Shown piece after piece: positions 1 to 9,517 of a DNA stretch of 26,800 nt. Position 1 is the stretch's first letter; each line of letters opens with the position of its first letter. The stretch is from Larix sibirica (lineage: Eukaryota > Streptophyta > Pinopsida > Pinales > Pinaceae): assembly GCA_004151065.3 (NCBI GenBank), contig NWUY0300002823.1, forward strand, positions 8,615-35,414, written 5' to 3'. Made by a program: the position numbers and the translations under genes. The notes under the pieces are model-generated. The model was not told the DNA's origin and made no database searches. It saw only the letters and a list, made by a program, of their open reading frames with translations.

Positions 1-988
1 GGGGTGATTCGCTAGAATCAGTCCCTGACTTGGATAGAAACCATCCTAGTCCTTCTTCCACGTAGGCCTGACCTTCCACGTAGGCTCTCCGCAACGTTCT
101 GGGATCTCTTCCCTAAAAAAAGACCTCCCGCAATTGCCTTCCGCAATTTCCCTCCGCAACAGTCTTCCCGCAATTATGGCTTGCGGGGTGTTCTCCTTGC
201 GTTCTCCGGAAAGTATTTCTGCAATGCCCCTCCGCAAACTCCTTTCCGCAATGCCTTTTTTCGCAACTTGCAGATTGCAGGTTGCGGGGTGCTCACTTGA
301 ATTCTCCGAAAAGTCCTTCCGCAACTTTTCCTTCGCAACGCCTCGCCGCTAAGCCTCGTGCTTCTTCTCTTATGCAGGCGCTATCTTCACCGTTGATCCT
401 TGCGGATTTGATCTCAGTCGTTGATCTATGTTCAAGGCAGAATCCTTCACATAAGCTTGTGGCAATGTTATTTTCCGCGCAACTTCACTTCGGGTGATCT
501 TTCCCCGTCGTCGATCTTCTGTTTGGCTTAGATCTAGGCCGTTCGATGTTGCTAAACCCAATCTACTTAGTTTCTTCACGAAATCTCGGTCGATTGATCA
601 TGGAATGATCAACACCGCTTCGGTCCTCGTTTGGATACTTGGTAAACTTAGACACAAACAATAATTCCTACTTAAAGAATTGAATGGTGATTGGTCCGCA
701 AACACATTGAGGTTCTTCACGACACACAAAAGTCAAATGAACGCAACACAGAGATTCTTTCACATAGAAATCAGGCCACAAATGCACACAGCTCAACCTG
801 ATAGAACCTCAAAGCATTCTTGATTCAAATGCACAGAAAGATTTCTCAAACTCACATTTATTCTATATTTACTTACATACGATATGAAAATTGCATTCTC
901 TACGGAATGACTTCTAACCCACAAACGACCAACCAACCAGGTAACTCTCAACAAGAGCCAACCCCTAGCTCATTCTGCTCTGCCCTAC
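1..988. other. Anonymous repeat-like block before the first N junction
   Basis: I recognise no gene here. The first 330 bases are relatively GC-rich and full of short CCGCAA-type repeats (separate entry). Bases 330-988 are AT-rich with no convincing coding pattern. Short open frames on both strands in 46-579 translate to arginine-, serine- and leucine-rich strings produced by the repeats and resemble no family I know. The block ends at the N at 989, so its link to what follows is not proven by sequence. It could be part of an LTR or a promoter, but I see no long terminal repeat, primer-binding site or polypurine tract. Confidence 0.5.
55..330. repeat. CCGCAA short-repeat cluster with about 13-bp phasing
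   Basis: The hexamer CCGCAA occurs at 89, 128, 141, 154, 168, 232, 245 and 319. Runs are spaced 13, 13 and 14 bases apart, and 13 again for the pair at 232/245. TCGCAA variants lie between them. A 12-bp direct repeat, CTTCCACGTAGG, occurs at 55 and 73. A longer diverged repeat pairs about 181-215 with about 283-315; both contain GCGGGGTG followed by TTCTCCG and AAAGT. This looks like a degenerate minisatellite. Clustered protein-binding sites are an alternative I cannot exclude. Confidence 0.7.
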
Positions 989-989
989 N
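989..989. other. Assembly N junction
   Basis: A single N separates the anonymous left block from the first copy of the 7.66-kb duplication. The sequence to its right (CTAGTCCTATC) is the same as that right of the N at 8648. Confidence 0.95.
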
Positions 990-1104
990 CTAGTCCTATC
1001 ATACCAAAAATAGACAACACAACAAATAGTTAATGCATGCGTGAATCAAAATGATAATAGAAAAATAGATCATCATGTCCACATCATAGCTGCTCATCCT
1101 TATG

Positions 1105-1858
1105 CTAGTCACAACATGTGACCACGTAATCACATTGCTGACTTAGCATCGATGCTCCTGCATCACCATCCAAGAAAAGGAAAGTGTTCCATTCTCTCCC
1201 TAACCTCTTCAATTCTTCTAGTACCAGCAGCTTTATGAGGCCAAAATGGAAATTGTAATTGTCAATTTGTTGGCCCTGTGACTGTGCTTTATCAATAATC
1301 TTTCCTAGGCTCCTGAAGAGGTAATAGCAGTAATCTGAAGTGGTATTGGTATGCTGTGTCATACGTCCCTTCACAAGTGAAAAAATTATGGATAATCAAC
1401 AAAAGATCTCCATACTGCTTGTTAAGCCAAGCCCTGAGAAACCCATAGGTTAAATATGCTCCTTTATGCTAATCCTTTAGAAAATGGTCACATGTTGTCA
1501 TTTGGAACTTGGTTACCTTAAACCACTCCTCTCCTTGCCTGGGTATCTTCGTTGCAGCCGCTATGGAGTCTGCAGTGACCTCCATTTCCAAGGGTCCGAC
1601 CTTGGTCTTCCTGCCATCGAAATTTAGCACAAAATCGTGGGCCACCTGCCTGTGATACCCCTGCAACTTCTCACATAACCTCAGGCACCCCATGCGGTGG
1701 AAGAAATGTCGGGCGGTAGGGTTCTCATTTAGCCACTCTACGCCACGTTCAACACGTACCAGGGCCCCACTCTTCTTGCTCTTCCTCTTAACTACTGTTG
1801 GCTCCATGTCACCGCTCGACCCTTTGGTGGTGGTTGGTCTTGACACTTGTTTACACAT
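1105..1858 (-). pseudogene. Eroded plant repeat-associated protein gene (copy 1)
   Basis: Two minus-strand open stretches, 1858-1469 (129 codons) and 1374-1105 (89 codons), are parts of one broken reading frame. The intervening bases still read as FFTCEG and YQYHFRLL after a stop following HFLKD, and a frameshift leads into YLFRSLGKIIDKAQ. The first part has a basic KRKSKKSG tract, then FFHRMGCLRLCEKLQGY, FDGRKTK, and IAAATKIPRQGEEWF. I recall this layout from uncharacterised proteins that are very numerous in some gymnosperm genomes, probably tied to transposons, but I cannot name a family. No catalytic motif is visible and function is unknown. The stop and frameshift make it a likely pseudogene. 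Confidence 0.5.
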
Positions 1859-4020
1859 GGAAAAATACTAGACTTCTCAATGCATTACAAAATCCCCACT
1901 CCCACGAGCACTTTAATTGTTGATAACGGGGGGAACTGACCCTTTAGATTTGGTAGAGATCGACTTTGGGATGACAACTGGCGGATGTGACACAACCCCA
2001 TCCCGACTGACAATCTTAGCACTCAATTGGTATGTGTGACATGGCCCCATATGATTAACAGGTCTAACAACTCATGATTTCACTTTTAGAAACTCCTACA
2101 ACAACCATGGTTTAGAATTGTGCTTTGACGCTGCGGGAATTTTGAAACTTTCGTAGTGATCTTAGTTTAATTTTTTGTTTAGGGCTATGGGAGTGGGTAT
2201 TTTATACAATCATCTTTTGGGGAGGAATAAGTATAGGTAGTAGGTTTTGATTTTAGACACATATGACCACGGGCATATCTTGACCTCTTTATAGGATTTT
2301 AACTAGAGAAGACTAAGACCTTCAATTCTCAACTAAAAATCACCCCCTTTTGCAATATGGATGGCACTTGACTTCAAAAATAAAAAAATAAAAACCTAAC
2401 CTAGAATGACTAAAGGAGATGTTGATTACCATGAGTTAGCAAATCATACCCTTGTGCATGCTCAAGTGCTAACAGGTCCGAAGGTGAATATAGACTAAAA
2501 AATTAGAATAAACTATCTGGAAAACATTGAATAATTTATTACATTCAACCAAATAGATTCCTATACTAGCTTTGCTTGTAACCACTAATAGTTCGCTTGC
2601 CCATTGGTAGTTAGCTCACTCAGCTCACCACTTTGCATGCTTGCTTATAACATAGTTGGTTATTCATTTAACCTTTCATTCATTGCGTAGTTAAAGATTC
2701 TTATTGATTGAATCGACGCATGAATGGATGGATGGAATGATTGTTGGAATGATATCATGGATCTTATATTATGTAAGAGGATTTCAGACCTCATATTTTG
2801 AAGTAGAGTATGATTGAACCTATGAATGAGAGGGAGGGGAACAAGGAAGAAATTATAAATCAGAGTTCTCCGATCGAAGCGATCTCTGAATTATTTTGAT
2901 ATTCTTATTGTGAATTTTTTATGTTTGTCATAGTAGTGTGGGTCCTCCCTGGTGAGGGGAGGCGAGTGATTTTGTCGTGTTATATTGATTGACTCCTGAA
3001 ACTAGACGCCCTAGTTGGATGTGTTCTAGTCAAGATGCCCCTAATAAGACTTCGACATGCACCCTAACATAAACTTGTTTTCGCTTTTCATTGGGGAGGG
3101 GATACTTCGCCCAACGGGAGAGTTGAGAATGAAGTTCTTCGCCATTGATTGAGAATCAAAGGGCGAGCCCGAGTCACTAGGAAAGACTCGGCTTGAGCAA
3201 GTGACTCAGACTGGAAAGCCACTTTAGATTGTAAGTGTGGAACTTTCCCCTCAACTCGACTGGCCATCGCTAGTAGTGTTGTTCAATAGAGTGCCTAAAG
3301 TGATTTATATTAATTGAGTGGGTCATTTTTGGGGAATAAGAAAGCGAACCACTCTCGACTTTCTTTATTATTTCTTCCTTCAAATAAACATTTATGATAA
3401 GGCGGTCACAAAATGATCCTTCATTGAGTGGGGACGGACCGATTTCATGAATGATTCGAGAAGTATCTCTCGCATCATTTATATATGATATTATTAAACA
3501 ATAATTTTAGAGATATTGAGTATGATTAGATCTATTAAATTAGATAGAATAAAAAAAAAATTAGAGATAATAAGAAAATATCTTTCTCTTATGAAATGTT
3601 ATTATAGCGGGTTCGTTGATTTCATTCGACATGTGTTGGATAAAGAGAGCCCATCTACAACTTTATACTGTGGCAAGCTTATCCATGATTACTAGCGATT
3701 CCAACTCTTAATGTTCTTTATCTAGTTATAGTTTATATATGATATAATCCATCACCATCTATGATTCCCAGCGAGCAATTCCGTTGGATGTCATAAAAAA
3801 TTAACATTCATTCATGGTTTGCTCGTTATATTATACACAATTACAATTTTTCCATTCTAATTGACAATACCTTCAAGCATTGTTAAAGGTTGTTTAAATC
3901 TATGCAACCTAGTCTACCACTTGCACCAGTGACCTATCTCTTCGAATCACTTTGGGTAGCGTTTTCACCAACTGAGACACTTCACATTCAAATTGTTGAT
4001 ATATGCATGCTCAAGCCCTC
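1859..4020. other. Long AT-rich non-coding stretch (copy 1)
   Basis: No coding region is recognisable. The stretch holds small simple-sequence features: a GGAT-rich run near 2722-2740 and poly-A runs near 2382 and 3550. A hairpin-prone GC-rich patch lies at 3169-3207. CCGAGTC (3169-3175) pairs with GACTCGG (3185-3191), and GAGTCAC (3171-3177) can alternatively pair with GTGACTC (3201-3207). The 60-codon open frame at 3890-4072 has no recognisable content. The sequence may be old transposon DNA, but I see no terminal repeats that would prove it. Confidence 0.5.
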
Positions 4021-4021
4021 A

Positions 4022-4390
4022 AGCCCATGCCCTCGAGGATCCATTCACAAGGCCTATAGATATAGAAAATAACATGCCAATGTCAGAGATGGCTCCCTCT
4101 CGGATACATTCCCCACCTTAAGAATAATTTATGTTTACTTAAGTAGGCGACCAGCCCATGCCCTCAAGGATCCATTCCCAAGGCCTGTAGGCATATACTC
4201 CCATGCTCAGAGCTAGCATACCAGGCAAGGCATAACATGAATGCCTACCTCAACATGATGGGTGAGGCATCTAGCCTAACAAGCAAGGTGTACCCACCAA
4301 AGGCACTCATGTCAATGTTCATAGCTAGTATACGCATACAGGGCATACCAACCCGCCTAAGCATACCAATATAGGCATAATGCCTACCTC
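4022..4390. repeat. Degenerate GCATACCA / AGGCAT repeat region (copy 1)
   Basis: A segment of about 45 bp at 4022-4066 recurs at 4153-4197 (offset 131) with a few mismatches; both start AGCCCATGCCCTC. Downstream, GCATACCA recurs at about 4216, 4343 and 4361. Two inverted repeats, AGGCAT...ATGCCT, lie at 4228-4246 and 4373-4385. The pattern is a decayed minisatellite or transposon end directly upstream of the LINE RNase H remnant. Confidence 0.55.
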
Positions 4391-4404
4391 AGCACACTAG
4401 GAAA

Positions 4405-5210
4405 GGCCCAGGGATTCATATGTTGTGTAGAATGGAGGAAGAGACTATTTCACATTTGTTAATTAAATGCCCATATGATCAACAAATCGGGAAGGAGGTA
4501 GAACAAATTACATGTATGTCAAATGAGTAGTCTAATGAATCCGAGGAAGAATGCTAGAGGGAAATGGTTTTCCTAAAAATGATGAAAGTAATTAAGATAT
4601 ATTCCTTGTTGAGTCAGTAGGGGAATATGGTTGGATAGAAACGCCCAAATATTTTATGAGAAGTTCTTTCCATCCTTTTAGGTTTATGCTTAAGTGATAT
4701 TTATGATGCCAAGCTGTAGAATTATTGTCAATCAAGGATGACCCATGCATGTGGTTAATTTACAATTGAAAAGTCCCATGCTTGGGGATTTTTAAATGGG
4801 GAAAAACAAGGGCCTTGAGGTTTGAGTAGTGCTGGTGGAATCCTTTATTTATCAGATTTGTCATTGAGTAAAGTTCAAAGCAGGTATGGGAGTTGGTTTC
4901 AATAATTTTGCATAGTTCGCCATGCTTTGAGATTTCAACTAAAATGTGCTCTCGAAAGGAATGTAACTCTAGCCTTTGAAGACTCCTCCCTGGTGATCAA
5001 TTGGATGAAAGGGTCATCACAATTACATAATTTAATTCTCAGACCAATTGGGGACCAGCCTAAAGAGGTTGCAAATTCCTTCGAGTTTATTTATTTCACC
5101 CATATTATAGGGAATTGAACATGGTAGTAGACTCTTTGTAAAAAGACGAGCATATGCTAGCTGAAGGTTATGTCCGTGGAGGAGTTTAGGGAGGGAGTCA
5201 CTAATCCCTC
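4405..5210 (+). pseudogene. LINE ORF2 C-terminal remnant: zinc knuckle + RNase H (copy 1)
   Basis: Read across several frames, this segment has the order of the plant LINE ORF2 tail. A zf-RVT-like knuckle (LCRMEEETISHLLIKCPY, first Cys of the usual CxxC absent) starts near 4423. A GIWL-RNAQIF block is shifted near 4620-4655. An RNase H type 1 domain follows: WGFLNGEKQG near 4778, LVINWMKGSSQLHN around 4990-5030, and a final FTHI plus a shifted LNMVVDSL near 5098-5135. The longest open piece is 4927-5118 (63 codons). RNase H hydrolyses RNA in RNA-DNA hybrids during retrotransposition. Here the first catalytic Asp (usually DG) reads Asn (NG), and several stops and frameshifts show it is dead. 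No reverse transcriptase is attached on the left. Confidence 0.78.
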
Positions 5211-6769
5211 TCTAATAAATTTTTGAAATGATTTTTCCTTGCTCTTTTTTCCAGTTATCAGGACATTAGTATTTTTTGGGTAGTGTGTGTTGATTACAAA
5301 GGTTCTTAGCTCCTATTTTGTTACTTAGGTATTTGAAACATTTACATTGGAAGATCAATGTTTAATTTTTTTAGTAACTAAAGTAATAAATGCTTATATG
5401 ATGTTTGGTCATATGTGATGATTATGAAGAATGATTCTTACGGCATATTATATAAGGATAAAAGATTGCATGGGATAAAAGGTTTAGTCCTTTTTTCTAT
5501 ATTATTTAAAAAATGCTTGAAAGCACTCAAGGAGTGTATTTTTTATTCTCCCTATGAATAAAAATTGCGAAAAAAATTAAAAAGTTGTGATATCCCACGT
5601 GTCACCATTAATATATTTGCTTATTCACATAATCCTTGCACCCAAGACAAAAAAACTCTTAAGATCCAAAATTAAAAGTCCCAGTACCTATTCTAACACT
5701 TTCTTTATATGCATACTCTAAGGAGTATGGTACGTAAGGTGATACCTTTTTTTTTTCAGAGAAAAATTAAACTTACTATTAATATAGGAAATAGTAAATA
5801 AGTCCAATTGACTGTCCAATCACAAAAGTCTTGACACCTTACCGGGTGTATACCAGTCACAACAGTCTCTAATGCCAGCCAAGCTAGCTCAAAAAAATAC
5901 CAATAATAAGTGCCACATGTCCCAATATGACAATACATAAAAGTGTCCAGTAACCAAAGTCGTGACCCATTGCCACAACATACATAATGAACTGTTCCAA
6001 AAAATAGACCAAATATATAGATAAACATAAAAGACATCAACGGAAATGATGATACAAAGTAACCACAAAAACCATCATCCCGAAGGGAAGTGTAATGCAG
6101 GGACTACACCCCATCAGTATATATCGAACAACATCTGTACGAAGCTGTAATATAGACCGCAAAATATATAAGATATGTAGAAGAGCCCAACAAGTGGTTG
6201 GACCCAGAGCAATCTAATTCTTAACTCCCTCCACTTGGAAAACCCTCCACTTGGAAAACCCATTTTTAATTATGTTTAATTTTTAAAATAGTTTATTATT
6301 GTTGTTTTTGGTTTTTGTTATTTTCATTTTTTTGAAAAGTAATTTTGTTTTTAATTTATAAATAATTTTTGAAAACAAGTATTTTCTTAATTTTTTTCTT
6401 CTTTATTATGTCCCTGCGTGGGCAGGGATATATACTAATCGATTTTTAGTCAAAGCTTTTGACTTTGCATTAGTTGGGAAGTGCTAATATAAGGTTTTTA
6501 TAATGTTTTGAAATTTTTTATATTAAACTGATTTTCTAAATAATAGAAAAAATATTTTATATTTTTAGAAAATTAAAAATATGATTTTTTCATTGGTGAA
6601 GCGTGCTATCGATTAGACTTAAATCCCTGGAGGAGAGAATAAAATTATCAAAAACTAAAATGAAATTAAAATTAATTTAAAATCAAAATTTCTATATTTT
6701 CACATGTCATCATACATTGATACTCTAAAACCAAGGTTAAAGTTCAAGCTGGTGTCAGGTTGACTCTGG
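5211..6769. other. AT-rich non-coding stretch with small inverted and tandem repeats (copy 1)
   Basis: No gene is recognised. A 94-codon minus-strand open frame at 5756-6040 is hydrophobic but looks like chance. Structures visible: a hairpin CATACTC-TAAG-GAGTATG (5712-5729), followed by AAGGTGATACCTT and a T-run near 5737-5757; a 16-bp tandem pair CCCTCCACTTGGAAAA (6227-6258); a hairpin TCCCTGC/GCAGGGA (6411-6428); and the near-palindrome AGTCAAAGCTTTTGACT (6448-6464), which contains two opposed TTGAC cores. These could be transposon or promoter relics; none is demonstrated. Confidence 0.5.
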
Positions 6770-6775
6770 GCTAAA

Positions 6776-7225
6776 TTGCGGGGATTGGGCGATCGGTTCT
6801 CATGCAAGAGCATGGAACGTGTCTTCAAGCGCCTATTTTCCACCATGGATGGGCAGAGCTTGGCGCTCAAGGACACGCTGAAGCCCATCTTGATTCCCTG
6901 CTACGATCTGTCTAGCGTCGTCCCATTTCTCTTCTCCTGCTCCGATGCACTGGAAACCGACAATTTTGACTTCCAACTCTGGGAAGTCTGCCGACGGCGA
7001 TTGCTGCTCCCGGTTTCTTTGATCCCGTGATGTTGAAATCTGTAAATGGGCAGACGACCTGCACGACGATAGACAGAGGACTCTTGATGAATAATTCCAC
7101 TGTTGCGACGGTGACTCATGTTGTGCATAACGAGAAAGATTTTTCGTCTTTGGAATGCGTGGAGGATTTGCTTGTTCTCTCCATCGGAACGGGGCAATTC
7201 GATTACGCTTGCGATTCAATGTATT
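6776..7225 (+). pseudogene. Patatin-related phospholipase (pPLAIII-like) fragment, frameshifted (copy 1)
   Basis: Plant patatin-related acyl hydrolases cleave acyl groups from membrane lipids. The first frame (6776-6993) gives KSMERVFKRLF, LKDTLKPILIPCYDL and PFLFSCSDALETD, matching the middle of pPLAIII proteins. At 6993/6994 the frame shifts, apparently by loss of about four bases after VCR. The match continues as TAIAAPGFFDPVMLKSVNGQ, then IDRGLLMNN, VTHVVHNEKDF and VEDLLVLSIGTGQ to about 7203. The second catalytic-dyad motif, normally Asp-Gly-Gly, reads Asp-Arg-Gly. The N-terminal part with the nucleophilic-Ser elbow and the C-terminus are absent. Homology ends after GTGQ, and the frame closes at 7251. 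This is a non-functional fragment. Confidence 0.85.
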
Positions 7226-8240
7226 TCCTGTGTGCATGCCCAAAAATATAGCGTAATTTTGAAACACTCGTAGCATGCGACCGTCATTGCAGATCAAATG
7301 TATTAGTAGACCCAGGCCTCAACATTTTTGTATGTTTCAGAATGCAGACATTTACATCATTTCAGTCAGTAGTAACACTACTTGTTCTATCCTCCATGTT
7401 GATAAGTCACATAAATCCTCATCCTCATTTTTTTGAAATATGCAATGGATCTATCCACATTCCATGACCGCATACATGACACTCTCCCTCAACTGCAACC
7501 CACGATCTGTGGGTTTTCTTGTTTATCTTCATCATTCTCCTCCGAGGGTCGAAGTATTGGGCAGTAGATTAACACAATGTTCCATATTCCTTTTTGGAAG
7601 AAGAAGCTCAGACTCTGGAATATTCCAGGTCATTCCCATTGCTCTGCTCTGAATGTTCGAAATCAAATGCCAAGGAAAGGATTATGCTTGCATGTAGCCA
7701 GCCAGATTCCCCTTGTTCTCGCATCTTTTATTTATTTGTATTGGAAATTGCATCGTCACTCACTCGACCACATCACGATGGACAACCAAGAGCCAACAGT
7801 TCTCCATGTTTTACAACCACAACACACCACACTTTTTCCAATTTTGTAAATATGATGTTTGTTTGTGAACAAATAAACATATATGTAGCCAGGTTTGTGA
7901 CAACGGTATGACCAAAATTTCAACTGATATGGCCAGGTTTGTGACATAGATAAAGTTGATTTATACAAAAATAAACAAAAATATTGTATCTATTTTTATA
8001 AAATTAATTAACAATTTAAAAAATAATAATGAGCCATATTTGATTATGTATCACTGGATCTTCCACAAGCACTCAAGGATTCCTATAAAGGCTGGCTAAG
8101 CTCTAAAATTATGTAAAGATCTTTTCCCGTAACCATTACAATTGAAATCAGTTTACACAATAGATTCGTGGCTTTTTCCTGAGCCATAGATGGAATGAAA
8201 TGAGTCAAATATGTTATGTTTGTTGAACTTGGGAGCAAAG
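7226..8240. other. Unassigned DNA between pPLAIII-like and GH1 fragments (copy 1)
   Basis: Several overlapping plus-strand open frames (7440-7652, 7577-7849, 7594-7911) have a more protein-like composition than their surroundings, with FHIPFW and CSECSKSNAKE stretches. A broken coding exon is therefore possible, but I recognise no family. Bases 7850-8240 are AT-rich and probably GH1 intron, because the GH1 exon starts at about 8241. GTAGCCAGGTTTGTGACA (7886) partly recurs as GGCCAGGTTTGTGACAT (7930). Confidence 0.4.
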
Positions 8241-8647
8241 AGGACTATGCAAAGTTTGCAGAAATCAGCTTAGAGAAATTTGAAGACAAAGATGACATTC
8301 AATGAGCCTCACATGTTCGCCTTTCTTGGCTACGATACAGTTTCCAATGCTCAGGGGCGATGCTCTGTTCTATTCCATCTCTTTTGCGAAGCTGGGAATT
8401 CCACTACAGAGCCCTATATCGTTGCTCATAACGTCCTCCTGTCTCATGCCAAAACTGTTGACATATACAGAACAAACTATGAGGTATCTACACATTTCTT
8501 CTCTCTTTCCTGTTATTTTTTTCACTGTTTAATTGTAGCGACATTAGTCAAAGACTGCATGCCTCAATTTTAATCACCCATGTCTCTCATATATATATAT
8601 ATATATTAAAAAAAACTTATGCTGCAGGGCGAAGCAAGGCTGAAGAA
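8241..8647 (+). pseudogene. GH1 beta-glucosidase pseudogene exons (copy 1, cut by N)
   Basis: GH1 enzymes hydrolyse beta-glucosides. An exon at about 8241-8483 begins DYAKFAE...EKFEDK, shifts frame just before 8292, then reads TFNEPHMFAFLGYD, GRCS and NSTTEPYIVAHNVLLSHA. TFNEP carries the acid/base Glu. Compared with plant GH1 proteins, a short stretch before TFNEP (usually ending in Trp) is lost, causing the shift. The exon ends at a GT donor (8484). An AT microsatellite (8589-8606) precedes the acceptor CTGCAG, and the next exon starts at 8628 but is cut by the N after 20 bases. That start has an extra G and an in-frame TGA relative to family expectation. The nucleophile motif ENG is absent. 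It matches 19261 onward more closely than 15898 onward. Confidence 0.9.
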
Positions 8648-8648
8648 N
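8648..8648. other. Assembly N junction
   Basis: A single N cuts the GH1 exon of copy 1 and is followed by the exact first bases of the duplicated unit. It is a contig join, so adjacency of the two copies is not established by continuous sequence. Confidence 0.95.
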
Positions 8649-8763
8649 CTAGTCCTATCATACCAAAAATAGACAACACAACAAATAGTTAATGCATGCG
8701 TGAATCAAAATGATAATAGAAAAATAGATCATCATGTCCACATCATAGCTGCTCATCCTTATG

Positions 8764-9517
8764 CTAGTCACAACATGTGACCACGTAATCACATTGCTGA
8801 CTTAGCATCGATGCTCCTGCATCACCATCCAAGAAAAGGAAAGTGTTCCATTCTCTCCCTAACCTCTTCAATTCTTCTAGTACCAGCAGCTTTATGAGGC
8901 CAAAATGGAAATTGTAATTGTCAATTTGTTGGCCCTGTGACTGTGCTTTATCAATAATCTTTCCTAGGCTCCTGAAGAGGTAATAGCAGTAATCTGAAGT
9001 GGTATTGGTATGCTGTGTCATACGTCCCTTCACAAGTGAAAAAATTATGGATAATCAACAAAAGATCTCCATACTGCTTGTTAAGCCAAGCCCTGAGAAA
9101 CCCATAGGTTAAATATGCTCCTTTATGCTAATCCTTTAGAAAATGGTCACATGTTGTCATTTGGAACTTGGTTACCTTAAACCACTCCTCTCCTTGCCTG
9201 GGTATCTTCGTTGCAGCCGCTATGGAGTCTGCAGTGACCTCCATTTCCAAGGGTCCGACCTTGGTCTTCCTGCCATCGAAATTTAGCACAAAATCGTGGG
9301 CCACCTGCCTGTGATACCCCTGCAACTTCTCACATAACCTCAGGCACCCCATGCGGTGGAAGAAATGTCGGGCGGTAGGGTTCTCATTTAGCCACTCTAC
9401 GCCACGTTCAACACGTACCAGGGCCCCACTCTTCTTGCTCTTCCTCTTAACTACTGTTGGCTCCATGTCACCGCTCGACCCTTTGGTGGTGGTTGGTCTT
9501 GACACTTGTTTACACAT
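8764..9517 (-). pseudogene. Eroded plant repeat-associated protein gene (copy 2)
   Basis: This is identical in its two open stretches (9517-9128 and 9033-8764) to the copy at 1105-1858, including the stop after HFLKD and the frameshift before YLFRSLGKII. Identical lesions mean the gene was already broken before the two copies separated, or that they are the same locus assembled twice. Function is unknown. The family resemblance is to uncharacterised, highly repeated plant proteins. Confidence 0.5.

Larger units (their letters stand above)
990..8647. repeat. 7.66-kb direct duplication, copy 1
   Basis: This segment is repeated at 8649-16306 with a constant offset of 7,659. From 990 to about 8125 I noticed only three substitutions: 3574 G to A, 6334 G to T and 6346 T to G, each given as copy 1 to copy 2. 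All long open frames are identical between copies. From about 8126 the two copies differ at many sites. Copy 1 starts right after one N and ends right at another. Its last 585 bases instead match 19083-19667. Contents are an eroded minus-strand repeat protein, non-coding DNA, a LINE RNase H remnant, a pPLAIII-like fragment and GH1 exons. Confidence 0.95.

Noticed and set aside
46-324. 92-codon minus-strand open frame at the left end
   Set aside because: Its peptide (repeating GIAE, RRGIAE-like words) is generated by the CCGCAA repeats and resembles no protein family I know.
5756-6040. Hydrophobic 94-codon minus-strand open frame (also 13415-13699)
   Set aside because: Composition is that of AT-rich DNA. 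There is no family resemblance, no conserved motif and no supporting context, so I do not call a membrane protein.
6833-7297. 154-codon minus-strand open frame opposite the pPLAIII-like fragment
   Set aside because: It is the antisense shadow of the plus-strand lipase coding sequence, which has clear homology in the sense direction.
7440-7911. Possible exon of an unknown gene
   Set aside because: Three overlapping frames look mildly protein-like, but no family, splice structure or start could be supported. It is left as unassigned DNA.
8280-8573. 97-codon open frame over the GH1 exon, as a real small protein
   Set aside because: It runs from exon coding sequence straight through a GT donor into an intron and begins at a frameshift. 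It is only the open part of a pseudogene exon; the same applies to 15870-16232 and 19300-19593.
8589-8606. AT dinucleotide run as a functional element
   Set aside because: It is an ordinary microsatellite in a GH1 intron with length variation among the three copies.
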